Notes: generated by a model from the sequence alone, not told the origin. 7,426 nt of DNA from Spirochaetaceae bacterium (GCA_031280705.1 JAITGJ010000174.1:1-7426); one strand, 5' to 3'; counted from the first letter of the stretch, positions 1-6,527 are shown. A program made the numbers and translations.

Positions 1-1684
1 CCGCTCCTCCGGCCAAACCGCCAAAACACAACATGGTTACCCCACCCCCCCCCCCCCCCCCCCCCGGGGGGGGGGGGGGGCCAGCCAGGGCGCGGTTATA
101 ATACCGGTACCCCACAAAAATACTTTCCCGGTATTCCACTGTTTTGACGGTTCCGGGGAAGTAGTTATATGAAGGATTATCTTCCAGCGCGGCGGGCCAG
201 GTTTCCGCGAGATGCCCCGACGGGTTTACCCGCCCGGTGATAATATCGGCAATGCCGCCGCCGCCCGCCTGGCCGCCGAGATACGCCGCGAGAATCGCCT
301 TGACCTGACCTGCCCAGGGGGTAATGACCGGCGAACCCAACAGTAAAACAACGGCAACGCGGGGATTTACCTTTGCCACTTCCTCGATAAGGCGGTTGTG
401 CGCCGGGGGCATATCCATGGAAACGCGGTCAAAGCCTTCACTTTCGTACTCATCGGGGAGGCCGGCGACGACCAGCGCGAGGTCTTTGCCCTTCGCCGCC
501 TCAACGGCTTCCTGAATCAGGGCGCTGTCCGGCCCCGCGCCCGGCGCGAGGGAATACCCCGGTGCGTAGTCCGCGTGAATGCCCGCCGCTTCCAGCGCTT
601 CCATCAGGCTTTCCATTTTTGACGGGTTGATTTTGCTCGAACCGGCGCCCTGATAGCGCGGCGTTTTGGCAAAAGCCCCGATCACGGCGAGCGATTTTCC
701 GCTCTCCAGCGGAAGGAGGTTATCATCATTTTTTAGAAGCACCGCCGATTCCGCCTGGGCCCGCCGCGCGAGGGCATGATGGGCCGCCGCGTCATAGGTA
801 TATCCCGGCTTTTTCTCCGCTTCCGCTTTCAGGATGAGTTCGATAACACAAAGCGCGGTACGGTCAAGATCGCCCTGTGCAAGAGAACCGTCTTTGACGG
901 CGCTCACGATTTTCGCGTCATTGACGCCGCCTGAGCCGGGCATTTCAAGGTCGAGCCCTGCCCGTACCCCGGCAACGCGGTCCACGACAGCGCCCCAGTC
1001 CGTCATGACAAGGCCCCGGAAACCCCACTCGTCCCGCAGAATCGTAGTAAGGATTTCCCGGTGTTCGCTTGCATAGGTACCGTTGACGCGGTTATAGGAG
1101 CACATAAGCGTCCAGGGCTTGCCCGTTTTTACCGCTTCCTCAAAACTGGCCAGGTATATTTCCCGGTAGGCGCGGGGATCGATCACACTGCTTGCGGACA
1201 TGCGGCCCTTTTCCTGGTTGTTCCCCATGTAATGTTTGAGGGAGGTTCCCGCGCCGCGTTTCTGCACGCCGCGGATCAGGGCCCCCGCGAGGCGTCCGCC
1301 CAAAAGCGGATCCTCGCTAAAGTATTCAAAATTGCGCCCGCAGAGGGGACTGCGTTTGATGTTTACGCCGGGGCCCAGGATAACCGCCACCTGCTCTGTC
1401 TGACATTCTTCGCCCAGCGCTTCTCCCACTTCTTCAAGCAGGGATTCGTCAAAACTGCACGCCGTGGTGGCCGCGGTGGGAAAACACGTTGCCGGGACAC
1501 TTTCGCTGATCCCCAGATGATCCGCGCTCCCCGCCTGTTTTCTGAGCCCGTGCGGGCCGTCCGTTACCATGATGGAAGGAAGCCCCACGCGCGGGATACC
1601 CTTGAGGTACCAAAAATTGGCCCCCGAACAGAGCGACGCTTTTTCTTCAAGCGTTAATTTTGCAAGAATTTCTTTCGCATCCAT
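1..1684 (-). CDS. GH3 beta-glucosidase, BglB type, partial at left edge and disrupted by a homopolymer tract
   Basis: Probably a cytoplasmic beta-glucosidase that removes terminal beta-linked glucose from oligosaccharides or aryl glucosides; no signal peptide is visible. The start at 1684 has GGAGGG five bases upstream (1690-1695). The recognisable protein is 535 residues, running down to about position 80. The GH3 barrel includes TDGPHGLR (41-48), GRNFEYFSEDP (117-127), KHYMGNNQE (150-158) and MCSYNRVNG (194-202). D229 in VMTDWG is the expected nucleophile. The C-terminal alpha/beta domain carries ESEGFDR (414-420), where E416 aligns with the acid/base of Thermotoga Bgl3B, and ends at VGYRYYNRALAG. 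From memory the N-terminal half closely resembles Clostridium thermocellum BglB (about 755 residues), so about 220 residues, including the FPFGHGLSY segment and the Fn3-like domain, are missing. The frame stays open through the C/G tract (about five Pro, then Gly) to the window edge, but that part does not look like GH3. Substrate cannot be fixed. Confidence 0.92.
   Translation of the reverse strand, partial: MDAKEILAKLTLEEKASLCSGANFWYLKGIPRVGLPSIMVTDGPHGLRKQAGSADHLGISESVPATCFPTAATTACSFDESLLEEVGEALGEECQTEQVAVILGPGVNIKRSPLCGRNFEYFSEDPLLGGRLAGALIRGVQKRGAGTSLKHYMGNNQEKGRMSASSVIDPRAYREIYLASFEEAVKTGKPWTLMCSYNRVNGTYASEHREILTTILRDEWGFRGLVMTDWGAVVDRVAGVRAGLDLEMPGSGGVNDAKIVSAVKDGSLAQGDLDRTALCVIELILKAEAEKKPGYTYDAAAHHALARRAQAESAVLLKNDDNLLPLESGKSLAVIGAFAKTPRYQGAGSSKINPSKMESLMEALEAAGIHADYAPGYSLAPGAGPDSALIQEAVEAAKGKDLALVVAGLPDEYESEGFDRVSMDMPPAHNRLIEEVAKVNPRVAVVLLLGSPVITPWAGQVKAILAAYLGGQAGGGGIADIITGRVNPSGHLAETWPAALEDNPSYNYFPGTVKTVEYRESIFVGYRYYNRALAGPPPPPGGGGGGGGVTMLCFGGLAGGA
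45..80. repeat. C21-G15 homopolymer pair inside the GH3 gene
   Basis: Positions 45-65 are 21 consecutive C and 66-80 are 15 consecutive G, which could fold as a perfect C/G hairpin. On the minus strand it adds about five Pro and nine or more Gly codons exactly where GH3 proteins continue into the FPFG segment. No GH3 enzyme I know has such an insert. It is most likely an assembly join, a low-quality read end or an amplification artefact; a phase-variable tract is less likely. Confidence 0.85.
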
Positions 1685-1689
1685 TTTTT

Positions 1690-1695
1690 CCCTCC
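1690..1695 (-). promoter_or_regulatory. Ribosome binding site of the GH3 gene
   Basis: GGAGGG on the minus strand, followed by five A and then ATG at 1684. It fixes the start of the glucosidase. Confidence 0.8.
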
Positions 1696-1748
1696 ATAAA
1701 AAACAAATTGAATTCGAGTCTGTTCACAAAGCCGGTTACTTTGCGAAT

Positions 1749-1764
1749 TAACGCGGCTGCGTTA
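1749..1764. promoter_or_regulatory. Candidate operator at the GH3 start site
   Basis: TAACGC-GGCT-GCGTTA is a perfect inverted repeat with 6-bp arms and a 4-bp centre. It begins at the last base of the -10 box and covers the predicted transcription start, where a repressor would block initiation. Sugar-responsive repressors of the LacI type often act at such sites, but the regulator cannot be identified here. Confidence 0.5.
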
Positions 1765-1792
1765 TGATACACCGTACGGCCCGGAAAATCAA
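1764..1792 (-). promoter_or_regulatory. Promoter of the GH3 gene
   Basis: On the minus strand, TTGATT (1787-1792) is separated by 17 bases from TATCAT (1764-1769), a good sigma-70-type match. The predicted start is near 1757, giving a leader of about 74 bases before the ATG at 1684. It lies downstream of the terminator of the 1911-2969 gene, so the glucosidase is probably transcribed on its own. Confidence 0.65.
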
Positions 1793-1869
1793 GCCCAAAG
1801 TTAGATGAACATGAAAAAGACAGCGCGCCCTTTCGTCCAAAAACGGGCAAACCGCGCCGAAGACCGCAC

Positions 1870-1902
1870 AAAAAAAACGCTGTCCGGCAGGACCGGACAG
1901 CG
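1870..1902 (-). terminator. Rho-independent terminator of the 1911-2969 gene
   Basis: Perfect 10-bp stem (1893-1902 pairing with 1878-1887) with a 5-base loop, followed on the minus strand by eight T (1877-1870). The stem begins nine bases after the stop codon at 1911-1913. It separates this gene from the glucosidase. Confidence 0.93.
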
Positions 1903-1910
1903 CGGCGCGT

Positions 1911-2969
1911 TTAATGCTTGTCGTAATAGTTGGAGCCGTACTCGTACAGTTCGTCAGCCATCCAGCCGTTGATCCGCTGCCAGAATTCCTGCTCTTTCTT
2001 TTCTTCTTCCGAAAGTTCCTTCCCAAAACTGAAGGTCCCCACAAAGGCGGAATACACAAAACCGCCGCCCGGCGCAAACCGGTCGATGTATGCGCGGACC
2101 GCTTCGCGGGACTGTTCTTCTGTCGCGGTGATGGGCAGTTTGGTGTCCCAGCCGCCGCAGATGGCGATCTTGTTGCCGTATTTTTTCTTGAGACCGTCAA
2201 GATCATTTTCCGACTGGGCGGGGTTCCAGTAGCGCACGCCAAAATCGATCATGTGCCCCACAAACGCCTCGCATTTTCCGCAGTTGTGGAAGTCAATGGG
2301 CGCGCCGGTTTCGGTTACGGGTTTTGAAACCCGCGTGTAGATCGGTTTGAAAATATCCTCGTAGATTTCCGGGGAAAAGAAGGGGAAATCTTTCGCGGCG
2401 GTATCGTCGGCAATGGCGCACATATCGGGCCGGTAATGGTCCACGATCTTTTGAATGATGGGCACATACCAGTCCGCCATATAATTGAGCATTTCCTTGA
2501 CCAGTTCAGGCTCCTCGTACAGGGCGATAAGGGTTTCGTTAAAACCCATCAGAGCCACGATCTGCTGAAAGGGCTGGAACCCGAGCGCGATGGAAATGGC
2601 CGTCTGCTCCCGGTTAAAGGGGGCCAGTTCCTGTTTTGCCATGGCTTCCCAGTCAAAGGCGGGCACGGGCGGCGCTTTAATTATGTCCCGCCATTTGGTA
2701 ATGTCCTTTAAGGCAAAGTCATTGGGATCGGGCAGCCCGGCCATATCGCCCTCGGGCCATACATAGTTGGCGCCCCACAGGTCTTTCCAGTAGCCTTTGG
2801 GCTGGCTCCACTGGGGCCTGAGCTCCGACTGGCCAACCCACATGGTCAGGGGCCCGGCCATGGCGTTCGGAAAGCCGTGATCCTTGTAGGGCATCCCGCC
2901 GGGGATCCATTCGGGCAGTTCACCCTTCGCAAGCCTGAGATAATTCTCTTTCGGGGTAAGTTTGGGCAT
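1911..2969 (-). CDS. URO-D superfamily protein, probable corrinoid/cobamide methyltransferase-like
   Basis: A 352-residue soluble protein with the uroporphyrinogen decarboxylase fold. AGGAGG at 2975-2980, five bases upstream, supports the ATG at 2969. The N-terminus (TPKENYLRLAKGELPEWIP, residues 5-23) is typical of the MtaA/MtvB/CmuA side of the family rather than of haem-pathway HemE. The strand-end acidic pair is D188-D189, followed by FFSPEIYEDIFKP (197-209). H228-N-C230-G is the HxC part of the zinc site that activates the methyl acceptor in MtaA/MtbA. The usual third ligand in an APGCG motif is missing (APGGG, 299-303); C271, exactly 41 residues after C230, is the likely substitute because the divergent neighbour has it too. 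By analogy it would move methyl groups between a methylated substrate and a corrinoid protein, or from corrinoid to a thiol. Neither partner gene is in the window and the substrate is unknown. It is transcribed alone. Confidence 0.92.
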   Translation of the reverse strand: MPKLTPKENYLRLAKGELPEWIPGGMPYKDHGFPNAMAGPLTMWVGQSELRPQWSQPKGYWKDLWGANYVWPEGDMAGLPDPNDFALKDITKWRDIIKAPPVPAFDWEAMAKQELAPFNREQTAISIALGFQPFQQIVALMGFNETLIALYEEPELVKEMLNYMADWYVPIIQKIVDHYRPDMCAIADDTAAKDFPFFSPEIYEDIFKPIYTRVSKPVTETGAPIDFHNCGKCEAFVGHMIDFGVRYWNPAQSENDLDGLKKKYGNKIAICGGWDTKLPITATEEQSREAVRAYIDRFAPGGGFVYSAFVGTFSFGKELSEEEKKEQEFWQRINGWMADELYEYGSNYYDKH

Positions 2970-3043
2970 CAGTTCCTCCTCATGATTGACGCTTTACCAC
3001 GGACGCGGCAAAGCCGGTTTCTCCTTAAACTAAAGAGAGCGCG

Positions 3044-3056
3044 TTTCTTCAAGAAA
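3044..3056. promoter_or_regulatory. Candidate operator at the minus-strand URO-D start site
   Basis: TTTCTT-C-AAGAAA is a 13-bp palindrome one base beyond the -10 box (3058-3063), covering the predicted transcription start. The position fits a repressor site. A short A/T-rich palindrome can arise by chance, so support is moderate. Confidence 0.42.
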
Positions 3057-3057
3057 G

Positions 3058-3085
3058 ATTTTACCACGATTTGGAGGGCCGTCAA
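3058..3085 (-). promoter_or_regulatory. Promoter of the 1911-2969 URO-D-like gene
   Basis: On the minus strand, TTGACG (3080-3085), a 16-base spacer, then TAAAAT (3058-3063). The predicted start is near 3051, giving a leader of about 80 bases. This is the stronger of the two divergent promoters. I see no B12 box or other cobalamin riboswitch element in the leader. Confidence 0.68.
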
Positions 3086-3118
3086 GCGTTTTTTTGGGCC
3101 GTCCGGTGGCGGGCGGAA

Positions 3119-3140
3119 TTTTTTCCCGCGCCGGAAAAAA
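3119..3140. promoter_or_regulatory. Candidate activator/operator dyad for the plus-strand URO-D-like gene
   Basis: TTTTTTCC (3119-3126) and GGAAAAAA (3133-3140) are perfect 8-bp inverted arms around a 6-bp centre. The dyad covers the place where the -35 box of the rightward promoter should be. No good -35 hexamer is present, so an activator bound here could compensate. Confidence 0.45.
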
Positions 3141-3146
3141 CGGGTG

Positions 3147-3152
3147 TACAAT
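3147..3152 (+). promoter_or_regulatory. Probable -10 box of the plus-strand URO-D-like gene
   Basis: TACAAT at 3147-3152, predicted start near 3159, leader of about 65 bases. At 16-19 base spacing the best -35 is poor (for example TTCCCG at 3123-3128). This suggests an activator-dependent promoter. Confidence 0.5.
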
Positions 3153-3161
3153 AACTTTTGC

Positions 3162-3194
3162 GGAAGGTTCCGGAGCGGCGGTTTCGGGCCTTCC
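3162..3194 (+). other. Leader hairpin upstream of the plus-strand URO-D-like gene
   Basis: GGAAGG (3162-3167) pairs with CCTTCC (3189-3194), with a further possible CCG/CGG pairing inside. It lies at the very 5' end of the predicted leader. There is no T-run, so it is not a terminator. It may stabilise the 5' end of the mRNA or mean nothing. Confidence 0.25.
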
Positions 3195-3211
3195 CAAACA
3201 AACCACTGTAT

Positions 3212-3217
3212 AAGGAG
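3212..3217 (+). promoter_or_regulatory. Ribosome binding site that sets the start at 3224
   Basis: AAGGAG six bases before ATG 3224. The frame is open further upstream to a TTG at 3158, but that codon sits at the predicted transcription start and has no ribosome binding site, so the 372-residue form is preferred. Confidence 0.85.
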
Positions 3218-3223
3218 AAAACT

Positions 3224-4342
3224 ATGGCGCACTATCCACGTCCCCCGTTCAACGACCCCTCGGTAAAAACAAAGGAAATTTCGATGATATTTGGGCCGGG
3301 GGCCCTCACCATGCCCGTTCCCGATTATCCGGTAACCCCGCTGGAAAATTTCAAACTTTCCGTGGAACGGAAAACCCCGTACTGGATGCCCAATTCCAGC
3401 CTTGACTTTGACGCCTTTATGTCCGGCTTTCTTACCGGCCCGGTTGTTCCGCCCGGCGCGGGAGGCGCGGGTCCCTGGGGCGCGCGGGAGCGTTCGATTT
3501 TCCGGGACGACTGGGGCTGTCAGTGGCTCTTTGTGCCCGAAGCGGGCGGTCCCATGCTGGATCCCGAAGGGAAAACCGTTCTTGAAGACATCACCCGGTG
3601 GGAACAGGTGGTGGAGTTTCCCAATCTTCGCGCGCTGGACTGGAAATCAAAGGCCGATGACTTTATGAAAAACCGCTACGATCCCGGCAAAGTGCTCCAC
3701 ATCAACATCGGGCAGGGCTGTACCGAACGTTTTGTGGCCCTGCTGGGCGGCTACACCGAGGCGATGATCGCCCTGGCGGAAGAGCCGGAAGCCTGCCGCG
3801 CCTTTTTTGACCGGTTTGCCGAATGGGAAATCGAGCAGTTTGACATTATCGCGGAGCATTACCCCGTCAACCTCGTAACGTATCACGATGACTGGGGCAC
3901 CGAGCGGGACACGTTCTTTTCGGAAAAAATGATGGAAACGATGGTGCTTGAACCCACACGGAAAATCGTGAGCCACATCAAAGACCGGGGCGTGTACTTC
4001 GAGCTTCACTCCTGCGGGGCGATTACCCGTTTTCTGCCCTATATGATCGACATGCACATCGATCTGCTCCAGCTCCAGCGCCGCGCAAACGACATTCCCA
4101 AAATGAAGCGGGAATCGGGCGATAAAATCGGCTTTTGCTGTTTTACCGAGGGCATCGAAATGGGCGCGCCGGTAAGCCGGGAGGAACGGATCAGCGCGAT
4201 CCGTAAAACCGTGGACCTTTACGGGCAAAAGGGCGGTTCGTATTCCTTCGCGGGCGGCGGGAGCCCGGAGGATACCTGGGACGCCGCGTTTGAGTTGTAC
4301 TGCTATTCGCGGGAATTCTACGACAACGAGCGGGCCGCGTGA
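3224..4342 (+). CDS. URO-D superfamily protein, second and divergent methyltransferase-like paralogue
   Basis: A 372-residue soluble protein. It has an N-terminal extension of about 36 residues before the family's usual start (TPLENFKLSVERKTPYWMP, 38-56). The acidic pair D222-D223 lies in YHDDWGTERDTFFS (220-233), followed by ELHSCG with H262 and C264. From this His onward it aligns without gaps to the neighbour at 1911-2969 for about 50 residues (shared H-x-C-G, MID, ND, G-x-K-I, C). C305 is 41 residues after C264, as in the neighbour, and is followed by C306. No APGCG motif is present; the region reads QKGGSYSFAG (335-344). Likely a corrinoid-dependent methyltransferase component, though other URO-D-fold activities remain possible. 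Elsewhere the two proteins differ a lot, so they are old paralogues, perhaps for different substrates or different steps. It is followed directly by a terminator, so it is monocistronic. Confidence 0.92.
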   Translation: MAHYPRPPFNDPSVKTKEISMIFGPGALTMPVPDYPVTPLENFKLSVERKTPYWMPNSSLDFDAFMSGFLTGPVVPPGAGGAGPWGARERSIFRDDWGCQWLFVPEAGGPMLDPEGKTVLEDITRWEQVVEFPNLRALDWKSKADDFMKNRYDPGKVLHINIGQGCTERFVALLGGYTEAMIALAEEPEACRAFFDRFAEWEIEQFDIIAEHYPVNLVTYHDDWGTERDTFFSEKMMETMVLEPTRKIVSHIKDRGVYFELHSCGAITRFLPYMIDMHIDLLQLQRRANDIPKMKRESGDKIGFCCFTEGIEMGAPVSREERISAIRKTVDLYGQKGGSYSFAGGGSPEDTWDAAFELYCYSREFYDNERAA

Positions 4343-4346
4343 TCAC

Positions 4347-4379
4347 GAAGGCCGCCCCTGCGGGCGGCCTTCTTTATTT
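4347..4379 (+). terminator. Rho-independent terminator of the 3224-4342 gene
   Basis: Perfect 11-bp stem (4347-4357 with 4362-4372), 4-base loop CTGC, then TTTATTT on the plus strand, starting five bases after the stop codon. The EF-G-like gene converges on it from the right, but on the minus strand the stem is followed by CGTGATCACG with no T-run, so it works mainly for the plus-strand gene. No separate EF-G terminator is visible in 4343-4407. Confidence 0.92.
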
Positions 4380-4407
4380 CCCCAATGGGCAGCGTTGACC
4401 CGCGGCG

Positions 4408-6495
4408 CTATTCCTCGGTTTCGGCGACACGGAACGCTGCGGCGGCTTTGATTACATCCTCCGCGATGCGTCCTGAAACCGGCGCGTAGTGATCAAACTC
4501 CACGTTGAACGACCCGGTGCCCGAAGTAATGGAACGGAGGTCGATGGAGTAACGCAGTAATTCCGCCTGCGGCACCTGGGCGCGGATTTCGTCGATGCCG
4601 CCCGCCGAATCCTGCCCCAGAATTTTCCCCCGCTTGCCGGAAAGATCGCTCATCACATCACCCAGATACTTGTCTTCCACAAATACCGTAAGGTTCATGA
4701 TGGGTTCAAGCAGTACCGGCGCGGCCTGGCGCATGGATTCCCGGAAGGCGTTTCGCGCGGCCAGCTTGAAGGCCAGTTCCGATGAATCGACGGGATGCTC
4801 CTTGCCGTCAACAACCTTTACCTCAACATCAACCACCGGATAGCCCGCCATCGTGCCCGCGGCCATACCCTCTAGAACGCCCTTCTCGACGCCGGGAATA
4901 TAGCCCTTTGAAATGGCCCCGCCAAAAACCGCATTGATAAACTGATAGTTCTCCCCCCGGGGAAGCGGCGCGATTTCCAGCGCCACGCGGCCATACTGGC
5001 CGTGGCCGCCGGTCTGTTTTTTGTGGGTATACTCCGCGCCGGCCTTTTTGGTGATCGTCTCCCGGTACGCCACCCGGGGAACGTGGGTTTCCACCTCGAT
5101 CTTCTGGTTCTGTTTTATTTTTTCCAGAATGATATTTACCTGAAGTTCCCCCATGCCGGAAATAACCGTTTCTTTGGTTTCCGCGTTAAAGGAATAGCGG
5201 AAGGTCCGGTCCTCTTCAGCCGCGCGGATCAGGTTTTCGCCCAGCTTGTCATCGTCCTTTTTCGCCGCGGCGTTTACCGCGACCGCGTGCACCGGTTCGG
5301 GGAGGCGGAGCGGCAGGAAGCGGATCGACGTATCGCCCGCCGTAAGGGTATCGTTGGTTTTAAGCGTGGCGGATTTTGCGATAATGCCCACATCGCCCGC
5401 GCACAGTTCCCGCACTTCCTCAAGTTTTTTGCCCAGGCAGATGTAGAGCTTTCCGATGCGCTCCTTTTTATTTTCGGTAACGTTTATCGCCTCGGAATCG
5501 GCGGAAAGTTTTCCCTGAATCACCTTAATCCAGGAAAGTTTTCCCGAAAACTGATCGTATGTGGTTTTAATGACCAGCGCCGCGAGGGTTTTTTGCCCGT
5601 CCAGCGGAATGTCCACCGGGGCGTTTTCCGCGTTAAGCCCCACGTCCTTTGCCGTTTCCGGCGCGGGGGCAATGTCCGCCGCAAAATCCAGGAAGGGGAG
5701 CAGACCTGAATTTTTTACCGCGGTCCCGGCAAAGACGGGGAATACCGCGTGGGCCGCGAGCGCCTTAATCAGGCCCGCATGGATTTCCGCCGTGTCGAGT
5801 TCCCCGGATTCAAGGTACTTTTCCATGAGGGCGTCGTCTCCCTCCGCGGCGGCTTCGATCAATTTTTCCCGGGCGCCCGCGGCGGCTTTTTCGTAGTCCG
5901 CGGGCACGGGACCTTCCTTTTCCGGAACCGAACCGTCGCCCTGCACCAGAAAAGCCCTGCCGGAAAGCACGTCGATGACGCCCTGGTACGAAGAACCCGC
6001 GCCGATGGGCAGGGTAAGGGCCACCGGCTCCACCTTGAATTTCGCCTTGATATCCTCAAGCGCTTTCGTGAAATCCGCGCGCTCATCATCAAGCCGGGTA
6101 ATAAAGAACCCGCGCGGCTTTCCACGGCTTTCGAGATTCCGCCACAGTTTGATGGTCTCAATCTGAACGCCGGTGCGCCCGTCCACGGCGAGGAGGGCGA
6201 ATTCCGCGGCCCGGAAACTGAGGATCACATCGCCGATAAAGTCCGGCGAGCCGGGGGTATCGAACACATTGATTTTTTTCCCGTTCCGTTCAACATGGGC
6301 CAGCGCCGCGTGAACGGAAATTTTCCGCTCAATTTCCTCGGACGTAAAATCCGCGGTGGTTTTCCCCGAATCGGCGGTTTCCGCCCGGGGGATGGCTCCG
6401 GCGGTAAAGAGCAGATGCTCAAACAGGGTTGTTTTGCCAGACCCGCCGTGTCCGGCAATGACGATATTTCTGATTTGCTCGCTAGTGTAACTCAT
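4408..6495 (-). CDS. fusA2: Elongation factor G-like translational GTPase (EF-G2 type)
   Basis: A 695-residue, full-length EF-G paralogue. The ATG at 6495 has AAAGGAG eight bases upstream. G domain: P-loop GHGGSGKT (15-22), switch I ERKISV (56-61) where classical EF-G has ERGITI, DTPG (79-82), G4 TRLD (133-136) and G5 GTA (257-259). Domain II follows (about 300-395). Domain III contains SGMGELQVNIILEKI (446-460). Domain IV contains HKKQTGGHGQYGRV (491-504) and VDSSELAF (569-576), and domain V contains GDVMSDLSGKRG (612-623). All domains needed for ribosome binding are present. The Arg in G4 and Ser in switch I, plus the GHGGSGKTTLFEHLLF start, place it with EF-G-like proteins (FusA2) rather than the main translocase, which would be expected next to rpsL, rpsG or tuf. 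Its role in such bacteria is unsettled: ribosome recycling, back-up translocation or stress adaptation. A sole-EF-G role cannot be excluded from one window. Confidence 0.93.
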   Translation of the reverse strand: MSYTSEQIRNIVIAGHGGSGKTTLFEHLLFTAGAIPRAETADSGKTTADFTSEEIERKISVHAALAHVERNGKKINVFDTPGSPDFIGDVILSFRAAEFALLAVDGRTGVQIETIKLWRNLESRGKPRGFFITRLDDERADFTKALEDIKAKFKVEPVALTLPIGAGSSYQGVIDVLSGRAFLVQGDGSVPEKEGPVPADYEKAAAGAREKLIEAAAEGDDALMEKYLESGELDTAEIHAGLIKALAAHAVFPVFAGTAVKNSGLLPFLDFAADIAPAPETAKDVGLNAENAPVDIPLDGQKTLAALVIKTTYDQFSGKLSWIKVIQGKLSADSEAINVTENKKERIGKLYICLGKKLEEVRELCAGDVGIIAKSATLKTNDTLTAGDTSIRFLPLRLPEPVHAVAVNAAAKKDDDKLGENLIRAAEEDRTFRYSFNAETKETVISGMGELQVNIILEKIKQNQKIEVETHVPRVAYRETITKKAGAEYTHKKQTGGHGQYGRVALEIAPLPRGENYQFINAVFGGAISKGYIPGVEKGVLEGMAAGTMAGYPVVDVEVKVVDGKEHPVDSSELAFKLAARNAFRESMRQAAPVLLEPIMNLTVFVEDKYLGDVMSDLSGKRGKILGQDSAGGIDEIRAQVPQAELLRYSIDLRSITSGTGSFNVEFDHYAPVSGRIAEDVIKAAAAFRVAETEE

Positions 6496-6503
6496 GAACG
6501 GCG

Positions 6504-6510
6504 CTCCTTT
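6504..6510 (-). promoter_or_regulatory. Ribosome binding site of the EF-G-like gene
   Basis: AAAGGAG on the minus strand, eight bases before ATG 6495. It supports that start. Confidence 0.8.
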
Positions 6511-6527
6511 GGGATTTTTCCCCTGTT

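Noticed and set aside
45..80. Phase-variation tract switching the glucosidase on and off
   Set aside because: Treponemes do use poly-G switching, but the C-then-G arrangement deep inside a conserved domain, next to non-matching sequence, fits an artefact better.
103..115. Thirteen-base match ACCGGTACCCCAC repeated near 7001-7010
   Set aside because: In both places it encodes the minus-strand peptide VGYR, once in GH3 and once in the barrel protein's last strand; coincidence of shared codons, not a repeat element.
1061..1657. 198-codon plus-strand frame
   Set aside because: Fully antisense to conserved GH3 motifs including the catalytic Asp region; no ribosome binding site.
1748..2242. 164-codon minus-strand frame
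   Set aside because: Out of frame with the URO-D-like gene it overlaps, and it runs through that gene's terminator; a frame shadow.
2970..3060. Cobalamin riboswitch in the URO-D leader
   Set aside because: The leader is only about 80 bases and no B12-box-like sequence is present.
3647..4228. 193-codon minus-strand frame
   Set aside because: Antisense to the URO-D-like gene at 3224-4342 and its HSCG motif; no start signals.
1911..4342. HemE, the haem-pathway uroporphyrinogen decarboxylase
   Set aside because: Both proteins carry the HxC zinc motif and the N-terminal pattern of the methyltransferase branch and lack the conserved Arg-rich HemE start; no other haem genes are nearby.
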